Shown here: positions 1 through 9,238 of the stretch, in pieces
How the letters are laid out: every line of letters starts with the position of its first letter
Numbering within the stretch: the first letter of the stretch is position 1
From: Paenibacillus sp.
GTDB lineage: Bacteria > Bacillota > Bacilli > Paenibacillales > Paenibacillaceae
Assembly (NCBI GenBank): GCA_031254035.1
Contig: JAIRVF010000042.1
Location: 80,749-144,748, forward strand
Length of the DNA stretch: 64,000 bases
Direction: 5' to 3'
Translations under genes and position numbers: made by a program
Notes under the pieces: generated by a model
What the model saw: only the letters and a program-made list of their open reading frames with translations
What the model was told of the DNA's origin: nothing
The model's database searches: none

Positions 1-1695
1 ATGGTCATATACCATTTTAGCATGCTTTATGATTTCTGACTTTGCCAGATATTCCTGCAAATCTTCCTTCAACATCCGCTGAATCTGAATCGTGTCGGCA
101 CCACTGCGGCGTAGGAATCCGGCCGCTTCAAACGTGCGCGAACCGGTATGAAGCGCAAAATGCTTCGTATCCACCGCAATCCCGGCCAGCAGCATCGTGG
201 CCTCCATCGGCGTAAGCTGGACTTTTTCGTGGATATATTGCAAAAGTTCGGTAACGAGCTCACACGCCGAAGAAGCATACGGCTCCATATACACGAGCAC
301 CGCATCGTTGATAAATTCTTCGCCTCTGCGGTGATGGTCCACCACTACAATCCGGCTTGCATTCTGCACCAGCTTCGGCTCCATTGTCATAGAAGCCTTA
401 TGGGTATCAACCACTACAAGCAAGCTGTGCGGATTCAACATGGTGAGCGCTTGTTCCGGCGAAATAAAGCGCTCCATCAGCTTCTCGTCCTTCTGCACCT
501 GCGCCATCATGCGTTCAATGGATGGGTTGTTGCCGGGCAGGACGATATAAGCCTCCACATTGTATATTTGGGCAGCCTTCAGCACGCCAATGGATGCGCC
601 GATGACATCCATATCCGGCAACCGATGTCCCATAATGAACACCTTGTCGCTTTCCTGGATCAAATCGCGTAAGGCATGTGCGATAACCCTGGCCCGTACC
701 CGCGTACGTTTCTCGACAGCATTGGATTTCCCGCCATAGAAGGATAGACGCTGCCCTGCTTTGACGGCCGCCTGGTCGCCTCCGCGTCCAAGCGCCATAT
801 CAAGTGAAGACTGCGCCAACTCGCCAAGTTCGCTGATGCTTTCGGGTCCGAAACCAAGCCCAATACTCAGTGTCATCGGCACTTTCAGCTCGGCGGTCAT
901 TTCACGAACTTCATCCAAGATGACGAACCTGCTTTTCTCCAGCTCTTGCAGCGATTGATAATTCAGCATCATCAGGTAACGGTCCGAGGACAGCCGCCGA
1001 AGGTATACCTCATAATCTCTAGCCCATTCCGTAATCTCTGTCGTAACCTTGGCAATCAGGGAGGTGCGCTGTTGGTCATCCATCCCTTGGGCAGCCTCAT
1101 CGAGATTATCCATCATAATAATGCCGATCGCCAGCTTCTCCGCTTCGTATTTCTCACGTAGAACGACCATTTCGGTAATGTCATATAAATAAATCAGGCG
1201 TTCGTCCGTGTTCAGCATCAGATGAAAATAGGAATCTTCAATTTTGATTTCCGTTTGGATCTGCTTATGCCCGTCCTTGTGGCCGTCTTTATGTCCATCC
1301 TTCCTCTCGTTCACGAGGGATGACAGTGACGGAAAAAGATCTTGTAGCGAGACGCCGACCAGCGACTTTTGTCCGAATATATTACATACATAGCGGTTGT
1401 TCCATTCGATGGACTTATCCTCGCCATAGAGGACAATCCCGAATGGCAGGGCACTGATCGCTTCGCCTTCAACTCTTTTAACGCGGAAGGATAACCCGTT
1501 GATATACTCCAGCAGGTTCTTCCGGTACCGCATTTCCGCCTTCAACAGCAGATAGCTAAGCAGCCCGACAAGACATAGGCATATGATTCCAAGCGGCCAA
1601 TTGTACCGGGTCACAATAATGACTAAAAGCAGCATTAGCAAAAACGCCCAGACGGTATAATAGCCGTGCCAGCGCTGTTGTAGAAATTTTGGCAT
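1..1695 (-). CDS. gdpP: Cyclic-di-AMP phosphodiesterase GdpP, C-terminus cut by window edge
   Basis: Membrane-anchored phosphodiesterase that degrades c-di-AMP. The reading frame runs from an ATG at 1695 through 565 codons to base 1 without a stop; family members are about 650-670 aa, so roughly 100 residues are missing. Two N-terminal membrane segments (about residues 10-55) are followed by a PAS-like region, a degenerate GGDEF domain (about 175-300) and a DHH phosphoesterase domain. The DHH part shows GHRLPDMD, VVDTHK and VVDHH metal-ligand motifs. It lies 10 bp downstream of yybS, matching the yybS-gdpP-rplI order of Bacilli. An unusual triple DGHK repeat sits near residues 133-144. The identification is firm. 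Confidence 0.95.
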   Translation of the reverse strand, partial: MPKFLQQRWHGYYTVWAFLLMLLLVIIVTRYNWPLGIICLCLVGLLSYLLLKAEMRYRKNLLEYINGLSFRVKRVEGEAISALPFGIVLYGEDKSIEWNNRYVCNIFGQKSLVGVSLQDLFPSLSSLVNERKDGHKDGHKDGHKQIQTEIKIEDSYFHLMLNTDERLIYLYDITEMVVLREKYEAEKLAIGIIMMDNLDEAAQGMDDQQRTSLIAKVTTEITEWARDYEVYLRRLSSDRYLMMLNYQSLQELEKSRFVILDEVREMTAELKVPMTLSIGLGFGPESISELGELAQSSLDMALGRGGDQAAVKAGQRLSFYGGKSNAVEKRTRVRARVIAHALRDLIQESDKVFIMGHRLPDMDVIGASIGVLKAAQIYNVEAYIVLPGNNPSIERMMAQVQKDEKLMERFISPEQALTMLNPHSLLVVVDTHKASMTMEPKLVQNASRIVVVDHHRRGEEFINDAVLVYMEPYASSACELVTELLQYIHEKVQLTPMEATMLLAGIAVDTKHFALHTGSRTFEAAGFLRRSGADTIQIQRMLKEDLQEYLAKSEIIKHAKMVYDH

Positions 1696-1705
1696 GACTC
1701 CCACC

Positions 1706-2623
1706 CTAACGTTTTGATTTAGTCATAAATTGACGCAGCGGAAATGCCAGATCCAATATGCCAATAATCCGCATCGGCGGAAATAGCAAAATCGGAATCA
1801 CGATCAACAGCGGTACAATGGGATGCCATTTTCTCGTGTGTCCTAAGTAGTAGAAAAATCCGATGGCTTGAATCATAAAGCAAATATGCAAAAGCGGAAC
1901 AAAGTTGGCGGCAATCATCGTCAGGAACGAACTACTGGAACCTCGGGCAAACACTTCGATTACGACTCCAATCAAATAATACCAGATCAGTGATCGCGGC
2001 AGCATCCATTCCCGTGCCGGCTTCATTTTGGGTACATGGGATGCTGTACTTCCTATAATTGGGCGCGCCAGCGCATGCGTAATGACCCCCATCATGAAGG
2101 AGCTGACAATCATTGCAAACGGGATCCTCAGCATCGTTTCATCACTCAGCAACTGCATCTGTTCTGGCGTCCAGGTCATGTCGCTGATCAGCGGGTTGTT
2201 ACCGCCCACATCTTTCAGCGGGGACATCGTCATTTTTACGATATCATGTACATAACTAGATAGATCAAACTGTAAAAATACCGTGCCAATCAGCAGCAAA
2301 ATCAGCATTCCCGCCAAAATTGTGCCTGATCCGATCATAAGTGTTCGGAGTGCGGGATCCTTTTTTTTGTAACTCCGGCCAATGATGATCGATGGGATCA
2401 CAAAATATGCCGCCAAAAGCAAGTTGACCGGGTGCACGATAAAAGCGATGAGCCATACCGGCAGCACATGAAGCATAAAAGTCTTCAAATTCAAAGTTGC
2501 AAAAAGAATTGTGGCGGGTAATATCAGAAAAAACACCGTCACGATCGATAATGGAGTTAGCAAGGAGAGCAGCAGGAGCAGATACACAACGCTCCATACC
2601 ACCGATGTCCAGCGCATTTTCAA
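1706..2623 (-). CDS. yybS: YybS-family membrane protein (DUF2232)
   Basis: Polytopic membrane protein of about 305 aa with roughly eight hydrophobic segments and no catalytic motif. It matches the YybS/DUF2232 family, which precedes gdpP in Bacilli and has no established biochemical role. The start is uncertain. A GTG at 2632 overlaps the stop of the upstream MazG-like gene as GTGA. However, the best ribosome-binding site (AAGAGGTGA) overlaps that GTG and is spaced properly for a TTG at 2623, which I chose; an ATG follows at 2617. The gene is co-transcribed with the MazG-like gene and gdpP. Confidence 0.85.
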   Translation of the reverse strand: MKMRWTSVVWSVVYLLLLLSLLTPLSIVTVFFLILPATILFATLNLKTFMLHVLPVWLIAFIVHPVNLLLAAYFVIPSIIIGRSYKKKDPALRTLMIGSGTILAGMLILLLIGTVFLQFDLSSYVHDIVKMTMSPLKDVGGNNPLISDMTWTPEQMQLLSDETMLRIPFAMIVSSFMMGVITHALARPIIGSTASHVPKMKPAREWMLPRSLIWYYLIGVVIEVFARGSSSSFLTMIAANFVPLLHICFMIQAIGFFYYLGHTRKWHPIVPLLIVIPILLFPPMRIIGILDLAFPLRQFMTKSKR

Positions 2624-2628
2624 TGTCT

Positions 2629-2931
2629 TCACCTCTTACGCATATGTTCTTCAAGCGCGGAAATGTCTTGATACCAGTCCTCAAGCTGGTGGCCTTCCTG
2701 TTTGTGTTTCTTTAATTTATCGAGCAAAAGGTCATCCAAATCCCGATACGACATACCAAGCCTGCGAGCCAATATGTATGAACTCATAATCAAACTGGCG
2801 AGACTGTCACCCACACGGGTCGTGCTGCCTTCCCATAATGCCTTAAACAGCCTTGATACGTGGTCAACCACTTCGGTTTTCAACCATTCGATGACTTTTG
2901 CACGCTTGGCTACATCCAAATCCTTCGGCAT
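2629..2931 (-). CDS. MazG-like family protein
   Basis: Small soluble protein of 100 aa resembling the MazG-like family (Pfam PF12643) found upstream of yybS in Paenibacillus and relatives. It is short and helical, with many charged residues. The EXXE-type metal-binding motifs of true MazG nucleotide pyrophosphohydrolases are not clear, so enzymatic activity should not be assumed. It overlaps the extended frame of yybS by 4 bp, which suggests translational coupling and a three-gene unit with yybS and gdpP. The family is fairly certain; the function is unknown. Confidence 0.75.
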   Translation of the reverse strand: MPKDLDVAKRAKVIEWLKTEVVDHVSRLFKALWEGSTTRVGDSLASLIMSSYILARRLGMSYRDLDDLLLDKLKKHKQEGHQLEDWYQDISALEEHMRKR

Positions 2932-3064
2932 GTCTGAAGCTCACACTCCCTGAAAAAGCTTTATTCTCCATTATAACATAAAAAAATGCTGCTCACGAAA
3001 ACCGTCCTCCATGACCCCTTACTACTGCAACTGCGGCAAAAAAGACCTGCAAGTCAGTCCAATC
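2932..3064. other. Intergenic DNA upstream of the MazG-like gene
   Basis: This stretch should hold the promoter of the mazG-like/yybS/gdpP unit, but I could not assign -35 and -10 boxes with confidence. It contains the left arm (3040-3050) of an inverted repeat whose right arm lies at 3171-3181, beyond the palindromic element that starts at 3065. Confidence 0.4.
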
Positions 3065-3166
3065 AGGCGCGATCAAAAAAATAGTGAAACAGATTTGCAC
3101 GAAATCCGCCCTTCGATAGGCTACATTCGGCAAATCGAATGGTCTATTATTTTCTTGATCGCGCCT
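3065..3166 (-). repeat. Family-1 palindromic element, copy 1
   Basis: A 102-bp imperfect palindrome. The left end GGCGCGATCAAAAAAATAG is complementary to the right end TATTTTCTTGATCGCGCC. Inside lies a second inverted pair, GATTTGC and GCAAATC. It closely matches copies at 9239-9341 (same orientation) and 37560-37705 and 43176-43277 (opposite orientation). No coding capacity. Its size, termini and dispersal suggest a MITE- or REP-like element. It sits within the loop of an 11-bp stem (3040-3050 with 3171-3181). Confidence 0.85.
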
Positions 3167-3256
3167 TAAAGCAGGTCTTTTCCTATTCTATGCCTATTAG
3201 TTCTAAGGTAATCGCAGTCTTTTTCGGATTAAAATTCAAATAAGTCCTTGGACTGT

Positions 3257-3314
3257 AACTAGTTCGTTTTGCGAAAGTAGCGGAAGAACGATCCGTAACC
3301 GCAGCGGTCACCTT
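3257..3314 (-). repeat. Family-2 element, short internally deleted copy
   Basis: On the minus strand this reads CCGCTGCGGTTACGGATC followed by a TTCTTCCGCTACTTTCGC-like stretch. The two parts match the left and right portions of the 187-bp element at 47855-48041, with the central hairpin of about 90 bp missing. It also matches the element at 35713. It abuts the stop codon of the CBS-domain gene, so the last bases of that gene may come from the element. Confidence 0.65.
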
Positions 3315-3738
3315 ACAGCGTATTTATCGATTCCTTAGAAACAAACTTCTCGCAATATTCGATAATCTGGCTTCTGCGGACGATGCCGATAAAACGGTTC
3401 ATGTCATCCACAACTGGGACAAAGTTCTGAACCTTCGCCAAATTAATCAGATCCTCCATGTTAGCATCAATGGATACCGGCTTATTGTCCACTTTGAGCG
3501 GCACTTCCTTGAGCAGAAATTTGGACGCATTTTCAAAATTGACTTTTCCGTTCGAATTTTTCATATGCCACAGCAGATCGCCTTCCGTAACAGTTCCGGC
3601 ATATGTGCCATCCTTACTCAGAATCGGTACTGCCGTGTACCTGTGATACTCCATCCGCTCGAGCGTTTGCCTAAGCGTCGAGTCCAATGTAACCGTGATC
3701 ACTTCCTGTTTAGGTAGCAGAAAAAACGCTATATTCAT
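3313..3738 (-). CDS. CBS-domain protein, possible c-di-AMP-binding regulator
   Basis: Protein of 141 aa consisting of two CBS modules (about residues 12-70 and 80-135) and nothing else. Paired CBS domains bind adenine nucleotides. The size and layout resemble B. subtilis DarB/YkuL, a c-di-AMP receptor that controls the (p)ppGpp synthetase Rel, but the sequence is clearly diverged and orthology is not established. The start is the ATG at 3738 behind GAGGAGG. The position about 0.4 kb upstream of the mazG-yybS-gdpP unit, which encodes a c-di-AMP phosphodiesterase, makes a c-di-AMP link worth noting. The stop codon touches a family-2 repeat. Confidence 0.75.
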   Translation of the reverse strand: MNIAFFLLPKQEVITVTLDSTLRQTLERMEYHRYTAVPILSKDGTYAGTVTEGDLLWHMKNSNGKVNFENASKFLLKEVPLKVDNKPVSIDANMEDLINLAKVQNFVPVVDDMNRFIGIVRRSQIIEYCEKFVSKESINTL

Positions 3739-3820
3739 TCGGACTTATCCTCCTCTACCCTTTTTCAAGCTTCCCCTATCTTCATACGGTTCAATCCCGC
3801 CATTGTTTCAAGAGGACACA

Positions 3821-3846
3821 AAATCAGCAGCCGCACCTGTGGCTGC
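3821..3846 (-). terminator. Weak terminator after the LCP gene
   Basis: GCAGCC pairs with GGCTGC across an 8-nt loop, followed on the minus strand by TGATTTTG. It lies 36 bp past the stop of the LCP gene. The stem is short and the T-run imperfect, so confidence is moderate. Confidence 0.45.
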
Positions 3847-3881
3847 CGATCCTACTTCAATTATAAAATGTTTAAGCTTTC

Positions 3882-4889
3882 TTAATTGACTGTGCTTTTT
3901 TCCTTATCGTCCGGCAGCATGAGCTGATCAGAAGGTGTGTCGGGATTTTTCCAGCTGTCAATGAGCGCTTTCGCTTTCTTCACATCTTTCTGATTCGGCT
4001 CATCATAATAAATGCCGCCGATGCGCATTCCTTCACCCATTATCGTATAGCTTGAAATTTGGGCATCCGATCCGGTTAAAACCTGCTTCGCCAGGTCGAT
4101 AATAAACTTCGGCTGCATATCGGTATGGAAATTGTCGCCCATAATATCCAGAAGATCCGGGATTTTGGAGATTTGATTCAGATGGAGCATCCGGTTCGCG
4201 ACCGCATCCAGGAACACCTGCTGGCGCTTTGTGCGGTTAAAATCGCTATCTTCCCTGTAGCGCACGTAATTCAGAACTTCCTCTCCATTGTATATAGGCT
4301 TATTCGCTTTGACCGTAAACTTCTCATGATCGTAGCCTTTATTCACGATGTCCTTCTGGATCGGCAGCTCCACACCGCCAAGCTCGTTAACCGCATCCTT
4401 AAGACCTTGAAAATTAATCGTAGCGTAATAGTCCACTTTATGATCTAAGAAAGCTTCAACGGTATTCTTTGACATCTGCTCCCCGCCAAAAGCGTAGGCA
4501 TGTGTAATTTTATCTTTCTTTCCTTTGCCTACGATCTCCGTGTAAGTATCCCTTGGAATGGAGATGAGCAGCACTTTGGAATCCTTGGGACGTGCAACCG
4601 CATAAATCAGGGTATCTGAACGGCCCGGCTCGTTTTTCCGTTGGTCAGAGCCAAGCAGCAGCACCGAAAACGGCTTATTCTGATAGACCACAGGTTCGGC
4701 CGGTATAAGTGGCATTCTGTCCTGCGAGTCTAGCGGCTGATAGGATTTTTGCAGTGAGCTCTCCACCTGCTTGGAAAGAAATAAATCAAAGGCCATAACC
4801 GCCAACTCTTTACGGAAGGCCAAAGCGCTTCCTGCAACCAGAAAAATAGCTACAGCTATGGATATATATATTTTTGTTCTCTTTTTCAT
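3882..4889 (-). CDS. LCP family (LytR-CpsA-Psr) cell-wall glycopolymer transferase
   Basis: Membrane-anchored enzyme of 335 aa expected to transfer teichoic acid or another glycopolymer from its lipid carrier to peptidoglycan, acting outside the cell. There is one N-terminal membrane anchor (residues 6-25) and then the LCP core (about 75-240). Landmarks are LLGSDQR, GRSDTL, SIPRDTY and the Arg-rich VRYREDSDFNRTKRQQ, which supplies polyprenyl-phosphate-binding arginines. The start is the ATG at 4889 behind AAGGAATCATTGA. It appears monocistronic, with its own terminator-like hairpin downstream. The specific paralogue (TagT, TagU or TagV) cannot be told from sequence. Confidence 0.93.
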   Translation of the reverse strand: MKKRTKIYISIAVAIFLVAGSALAFRKELAVMAFDLFLSKQVESSLQKSYQPLDSQDRMPLIPAEPVVYQNKPFSVLLLGSDQRKNEPGRSDTLIYAVARPKDSKVLLISIPRDTYTEIVGKGKKDKITHAYAFGGEQMSKNTVEAFLDHKVDYYATINFQGLKDAVNELGGVELPIQKDIVNKGYDHEKFTVKANKPIYNGEEVLNYVRYREDSDFNRTKRQQVFLDAVANRMLHLNQISKIPDLLDIMGDNFHTDMQPKFIIDLAKQVLTGSDAQISSYTIMGEGMRIGGIYYDEPNQKDVKKAKALIDSWKNPDTPSDQLMLPDDKEKSTVN

Positions 4890-5156
4890 TCAATGATTCC
4901 TTCTTTTAATAGAATAAAAGTCCTAATCCCTAGAAAAACTGTATCCTTCGGCCTCCTTCCTTTTATAAAATGGATCATGGATTTGTTGACTCAACCACCA
5001 AAGGAATATCCATTGAGGCATAGCCAAACAACATTAAATATTGTAAACGCTAAGTTTATAAAAAGAAACTGTATAACAGTGTAAATTCATGAAAAAAAGG
5101 TTCCTTAACCGGCAATTATGTGCAGTTTTCCGTATTGCTCCGCCATCTCCGTAGGC

Positions 5157-5199
5157 AAAAAAAGCCCAGCAACCAGAATTTCAGGCGCAGGGCTTTTAG
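5157..5199 (-). terminator. Rho-independent terminator of the first opp operon
   Basis: On the minus strand AAAGCCCTGC pairs with GCTGGGCTTTT across a short loop and runs into TTTTTTT. It lies about 60 bp beyond the oppF stop. Confidence 0.85.
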
Positions 5200-5258
5200 A
5201 GTAATTCGTATTTAATTCAACGCTCAGGAGGACCCCAATCCTGCCTGTTCAGCAATTT

Positions 5259-6266
5259 TTAACGTTGCAACGAGTTTAAGTCGGAACCGCCCTCCACGCC
5301 GATTGGGAAGTGGCAGGCAACTTGTCTACCTGGCTTAACTTCTTCGAGCTTCGGTTCAACCTGGCTGCATTTCGCTTGTGCAAAAGGACAGCGAGTATGG
5401 AAACGGCAGCCTGATGGTGGATTGGCCGGTGAAGGCACATCGCCCTCGAGGACAATCCGGTCCCGTTTTTTGTTTGGCGTCGGCTTCGGAATCGCTGAAA
5501 GCAATGCCGCCGTATATGGATGCAGAGGTTCAGCATACAACGCTTCGGTCTCGCTGACCTCAACCATCTTACCCAGATACATAACCCCTACACGGTCGGA
5601 AATATGGCGAACGACGTTCAGCCCGTGCGCAATAAACAGGAACGTCAGTCCCATTTCCTTCTGCAGCTTCATCAGCAGGTTAATAACCTGTGACTGTACG
5701 GATACGTCAAGCGCAGATACAGCTTCGTCCGCAACGATGAATTTCGGTTTCAGCGCAATCGCCCGGGCAATTCCGATCCGCTGGCGCTGGCCGCCGGAAA
5801 ATTCATGCGGGTAACGATTGCGGCGTGTTGGATCTAGGCCAACCAGTTTCAATAATTCCACGACGCGGGCATCGATTTCCTGGGCTGACATATTTGTATG
5901 AATTTTGAGTGGTTCTCCGATAATATCCTTCACAAGAAAGCGCGGATTCAGCGATCCGAACGGATCCTGGAATATAATTTGCATTTCCTCGCGCATTTTG
6001 TTAAGCTCCCGGTTGCTTAATGCGTGCACATCGCGACCGTTAATTTTAACGGACCCCGCTGTCGCACCTTGCAAACGTAGAATCACACGTCCAAGCGTCG
6101 ATTTGCCGCAGCCGGATTCTCCTACGAGACCGAAGGTTTCACCTTCGCGAATCGTAAGAGAAACATCATCAACAGCTTTTACATTGCCGACAACGCGGTT
6201 GAGCAGGCCTTTGTGGATCGGGAAATACTTCTTAACGTTCTCAACTTCAACTAAATTTTTAGCCAT
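5259..6266 (-). CDS. oppF: Oligopeptide ABC transporter ATP-binding protein OppF
   Basis: One of the two cytoplasmic ATPases that drive peptide import through OppBC. It shows Walker [13 protein letters not shown], the Q-loop IFQDP, the signature FSGGQRQR, Walker [13 protein letters not shown] and the C-terminal oligopeptide/dipeptide extension with the Cys motif [14 protein letters not shown], which may bind an iron-sulfur cluster as in related importers. Walker B reads DEA rather than the usual DEP. I start at ATG 6266, giving 335 aa and an 8-bp overlap with the oppD stop, because GGGGAAAA is spaced for it; a longer frame begins 48 bp upstream inside oppD. Confidence 0.93.
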   Translation of the reverse strand: MAKNLVEVENVKKYFPIHKGLLNRVVGNVKAVDDVSLTIREGETFGLVGESGCGKSTLGRVILRLQGATAGSVKINGRDVHALSNRELNKMREEMQIIFQDPFGSLNPRFLVKDIIGEPLKIHTNMSAQEIDARVVELLKLVGLDPTRRNRYPHEFSGGQRQRIGIARAIALKPKFIVADEAVSALDVSVQSQVINLLMKLQKEMGLTFLFIAHGLNVVRHISDRVGVMYLGKMVEVSETEALYAEPLHPYTAALLSAIPKPTPNKKRDRIVLEGDVPSPANPPSGCRFHTRCPFAQAKCSQVEPKLEEVKPGRQVACHFPIGVEGGSDLNSLQR

Positions 6267-7278
6267 TGATGTTTTCCCCTTTCCCGGCAACTGCTGCTTT
6301 CTCTTGTTCTTCATACAGCCAGCATTTGGTGTAATGCTCGCTGCCGATTTGAATATCTGTCGGTTCTGCTTGACGGCATTTATCCATCACATGCGGGCAG
6401 CGCGGATTAAAACGGCAGCCCTTTGGCAGATTGCCCAGTCCCGGGATCGAACCTTTAATGGTATACAATTCGCCACCGCGTTCACCTTCAAAACCAGGGA
6501 TGGATTGCAAAAGGCCCGTTGTATATGGATGGGAAGGATTCGTGAAGATTTCTTCGACAGTTCCTTGTTCCACAATCGCGCCAGCATACATAACCGCAAC
6601 ATGATCGGCTACTTCCGCTGCGACACCCATATCATGGGTAATGAGCAGAATGGATGTGCCAAGTTTTTCTTTCAGATCCTGCAACAAATCCAGAATTTGT
6701 GCCTGAACCGTCACATCGAGTGCGGTTGTTGGTTCATCGGCGATCAGAAGCTCTGGTTTGGCTGCGAGCGCAATCGCGATGACGACGCGCTGACACATAC
6801 CGCCAGACAATTGGTTCGGATACTGTTTAGCCCGAATTTCAGGAGAAGGAATACCAACCATTCTTAGGAGTTCAATAGCTTCCTTCCAAGCTTCGTCTTT
6901 GCTCTTATTCTGGTGCAGACGTAAACTCTCAGCAATTTGCTCGCCTACGGTAAATACCGGATTTAACGCCGACATTGGATCCTGGAAAATCATCGAGATT
7001 TTATTCCCGCGGATATCCTTCAGTTCATCCTGCTTCTTGGCTGCCAAATCTTCGCCCTTAAAGTTGATGTTCCCCTCAAGAATGACACCACCGGCATAAT
7101 CGATCAAACGCATGATCGACAAAGAGGTAACGCTTTTGCCGCTGCCAGATTCGCCGACGAGACAAAGCGTTTTCCCTTTTTCAATATTCAGCGAGATGTT
7201 GTCCGTTGCCTTAACAAATCCTTTATCCGTCAAAAAACCTGTGGTTAGATTTCGGACTTCGAGAAGTCTTTCCGCCAT
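6259..7278 (-). CDS. oppD: Oligopeptide ABC transporter ATP-binding protein OppD
   Basis: Second ATPase of the first peptide importer, 339 aa. Motifs are Walker [11 protein letters not shown]-loop IFQDP, signature LSGGMCQR, Walker [13 protein letters not shown] and the C-terminal [14 protein letters not shown] cysteine cluster shared by peptide-transporter ATPases. The start ATG at 7278 lies behind GGAGG inside the last 34 bp of oppC, and the stop overlaps oppF by 8 bp, so the cassette is tightly coupled. The OppD/DppD distinction cannot be made from sequence alone. Confidence 0.93.
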   Translation of the reverse strand: MAERLLEVRNLTTGFLTDKGFVKATDNISLNIEKGKTLCLVGESGSGKSVTSLSIMRLIDYAGGVILEGNINFKGEDLAAKKQDELKDIRGNKISMIFQDPMSALNPVFTVGEQIAESLRLHQNKSKDEAWKEAIELLRMVGIPSPEIRAKQYPNQLSGGMCQRVVIAIALAAKPELLIADEPTTALDVTVQAQILDLLQDLKEKLGTSILLITHDMGVAAEVADHVAVMYAGAIVEQGTVEEIFTNPSHPYTTGLLQSIPGFEGERGGELYTIKGSIPGLGNLPKGCRFNPRCPHVMDKCRQAEPTDIQIGSEHYTKCWLYEEQEKAAVAGKGENING

Positions 7279-8228
7279 TTCGCTAACCTCCTCCGCGTGT
7301 TTTTCTGTCTTGGATCGAGAGCATCACGGAGCCCGTCACCAATGAAGTTAACAGCAAGCACGACAATCAGGATACATAAGCCCGGATAAACGGCTTGCAT
7401 TGGGTTTGTCAGCATAAACTCCTGCGAATTGCTGAGCATAAGTCCCCAGCTTGTTGCAGGCGCCTGGATTCCGAGTCCAAGGTAGGAAAGAGCCGATTCC
7501 GACAAAATCGCCCCGCCTACCATCAGCGTTGCATTAACGATAATCGGGAAGCTTGCGTTGCGCATCAAATGTCTGAAGATAATTCCCCAGTTCGATACAC
7601 CAGTAGCTCTAGCAGCTTCCACATATTGCATTTCACGCAGCTGTAGGAAAGTACCACGTACAAGTCGAGCTACCCCTGTCCACATCGTGAATGCCAAGAT
7701 CATAATCATATACTTAATCTGCGTTCCAAAAATAGCCATAACCAAAATGTTCAGGAACAACGTAGGAATCGAGGTCATAACATCGACAAGGCGCATAAAT
7801 ACCGTATCGACCCAACCACCAAAATAACCGGAAACGGCACCAATAACGGAACCGATAATAACGGTCATCATTGCTACGGAGAAGCCGATAAAGAGCGAAA
7901 TACGGCTGCTGTAGACCAAGCGGGAGAAGATATCCCGTCCCATTTCATCTGTTCCAAACAGATGGTTGTCCGTACCCGGACTAAGGTTAGCAAGAAGAAA
8001 ATCAATCTTATCAGGTTTATACGGCGCAATCACCGGTGCTAGAATAGCAATTACAACAAAAACAAGAAGCACAATCAGCCCAGTCATAGCAAATCCATTA
8101 CGTCTAAACTTGCTCCATACCGTTCTCCACGGGCCCGGCGTTCTCTCTAAAGGAGGAAGAGTGTTTTCCGGGACCTGCGGCTCAGTCTGCTGCATATTTG
8201 GTGAAGACATCGCGTTCATGTCACTCAT
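7245..8228 (-). CDS. oppC: Oligopeptide ABC transporter permease OppC
   Basis: Membrane permease of 327 aa. A cytoplasmic N-terminal tail of about 45 residues is followed by six membrane segments. The binding-protein-dependent permease signature that contacts the ATPase is visible as EAARATGVSNWGIIFRHLM. It begins with the OppC_N-type segment ending in GTDEMGRDIFSR, characteristic of the OppC/DppC family. It overlaps oppB by 4 bp (ATGA) and oppD by 34 bp. Confidence 0.93.
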   Translation of the reverse strand: MSDMNAMSSPNMQQTEPQVPENTLPPLERTPGPWRTVWSKFRRNGFAMTGLIVLLVFVVIAILAPVIAPYKPDKIDFLLANLSPGTDNHLFGTDEMGRDIFSRLVYSSRISLFIGFSVAMMTVIIGSVIGAVSGYFGGWVDTVFMRLVDVMTSIPTLFLNILVMAIFGTQIKYMIMILAFTMWTGVARLVRGTFLQLREMQYVEAARATGVSNWGIIFRHLMRNASFPIIVNATLMVGGAILSESALSYLGLGIQAPATSWGLMLSNSQEFMLTNPMQAVYPGLCILIVVLAVNFIGDGLRDALDPRQKNTRRRLAKWRKDFSKSEI

Positions 8229-9196
8229 GCGGATTTTCCTCCTTTACGTCCAAGCTGTACACGCGGATCGACAATTTTATAAAGGATATCAGCGATCAGG
8301 TTGCCGAGTACGACCATAACGGCAGTAACTAGGACAATTGCCATCAAAACGGAATACTCCCTCGCTTTGGCCATATCAACATATAAGCGGCCCATACCTG
8401 GCCAGTTAAATACACTTTCGGTTAATGCGGCACCGGTGACGAGAGTAGGCAATTCCATACCTAACACTGTAATGATCGGAATTAGGGCGTTACGCAATGC
8501 GTGACGGAAAATAACCTTGCGTTCAGGTACGCCTTTCGCTCGGGCTGTACGGATATAATCCTGTTCCAGCACTTCAAGCATACTCGAACGGGAATATTTG
8601 GAATAGGCGGCCAGGTTGGCCAATATAAGTACCGTACACGGTAAAATCAAATGATATAACAAATCCGAAAAGTTACCTTGCTTATCCATGGCATACATGT
8701 CTGATAACGGAAGCCAGTTTAACTGAATTGCAAAAACTTGCTGCAATATAATACCGAACCAGAACGCCGGCATTGCAAATCCGACATAAGATATGAAATT
8801 GGATGTCTGGTCGGATAACCCATATGGTTTCGTACTGTTAAAAATCCCCCAAGGGATCGCAATCAGCATCGATATTACCCAAGCAAAGCCCATTAATGTA
8901 AACGTGTTTTTCATCGTCGGCCACAAAAGTTCGCCAACAGGAGTGTTGTTTTTAAATGTTTTGCCCAAGTCGCCTGAAAGCAGCCCTTTGATCCAAATCC
9001 AGTACTGCTCAGGAACCGACTTATCCAAACCTAAATTATGTTTTTGAATTGCTGCCGCTTCCGGAGACATACCAGGGGAGATCATCATTTGGGTAGGTCC
9101 GCCTGGAGCTGCATGAATAAGCCCGAATGTTACCAGCGAAATCAGGAATATTACAAGTATGGATTGCAGTATGCGGCGGATGAGATATTCAGTCAT
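8225..9196 (-). CDS. oppB: Oligopeptide ABC transporter permease OppB
   Basis: Permease partner of OppC, 323 aa, with six membrane segments and the coupling motif RTARAKGVPERKVIFRHALR. The N-terminus MTEYLIRRILQS is typical of the OppB family. I place the start at ATG 9196 because TAGGAGG is ideally spaced; the frame stays open a further 54 bp and runs into the neighbouring family-1 repeat, which is not expected to be translated. The terminator-like hairpin and repeat between oppA and oppB probably reduce expression of B-C-D-F relative to the binding protein. Confidence 0.93.
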   Translation of the reverse strand: MTEYLIRRILQSILVIFLISLVTFGLIHAAPGGPTQMMISPGMSPEAAAIQKHNLGLDKSVPEQYWIWIKGLLSGDLGKTFKNNTPVGELLWPTMKNTFTLMGFAWVISMLIAIPWGIFNSTKPYGLSDQTSNFISYVGFAMPAFWFGIILQQVFAIQLNWLPLSDMYAMDKQGNFSDLLYHLILPCTVLILANLAAYSKYSRSSMLEVLEQDYIRTARAKGVPERKVIFRHALRNALIPIITVLGMELPTLVTGAALTESVFNWPGMGRLYVDMAKAREYSVLMAIVLVTAVMVVLGNLIADILYKIVDPRVQLGRKGGKSA

Positions 9197-9238
9197 TATA
9201 GATCCTCCTAACAATTTTACACGCCAAAACCACGCATC

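Noticed and set aside
5905-6867. Long plus-strand open frame of about 320 codons opposite oppF and oppD
   Set aside because: It runs antisense to two ATPase genes with intact Walker and signature motifs, and its translation lacks recognisable domains.
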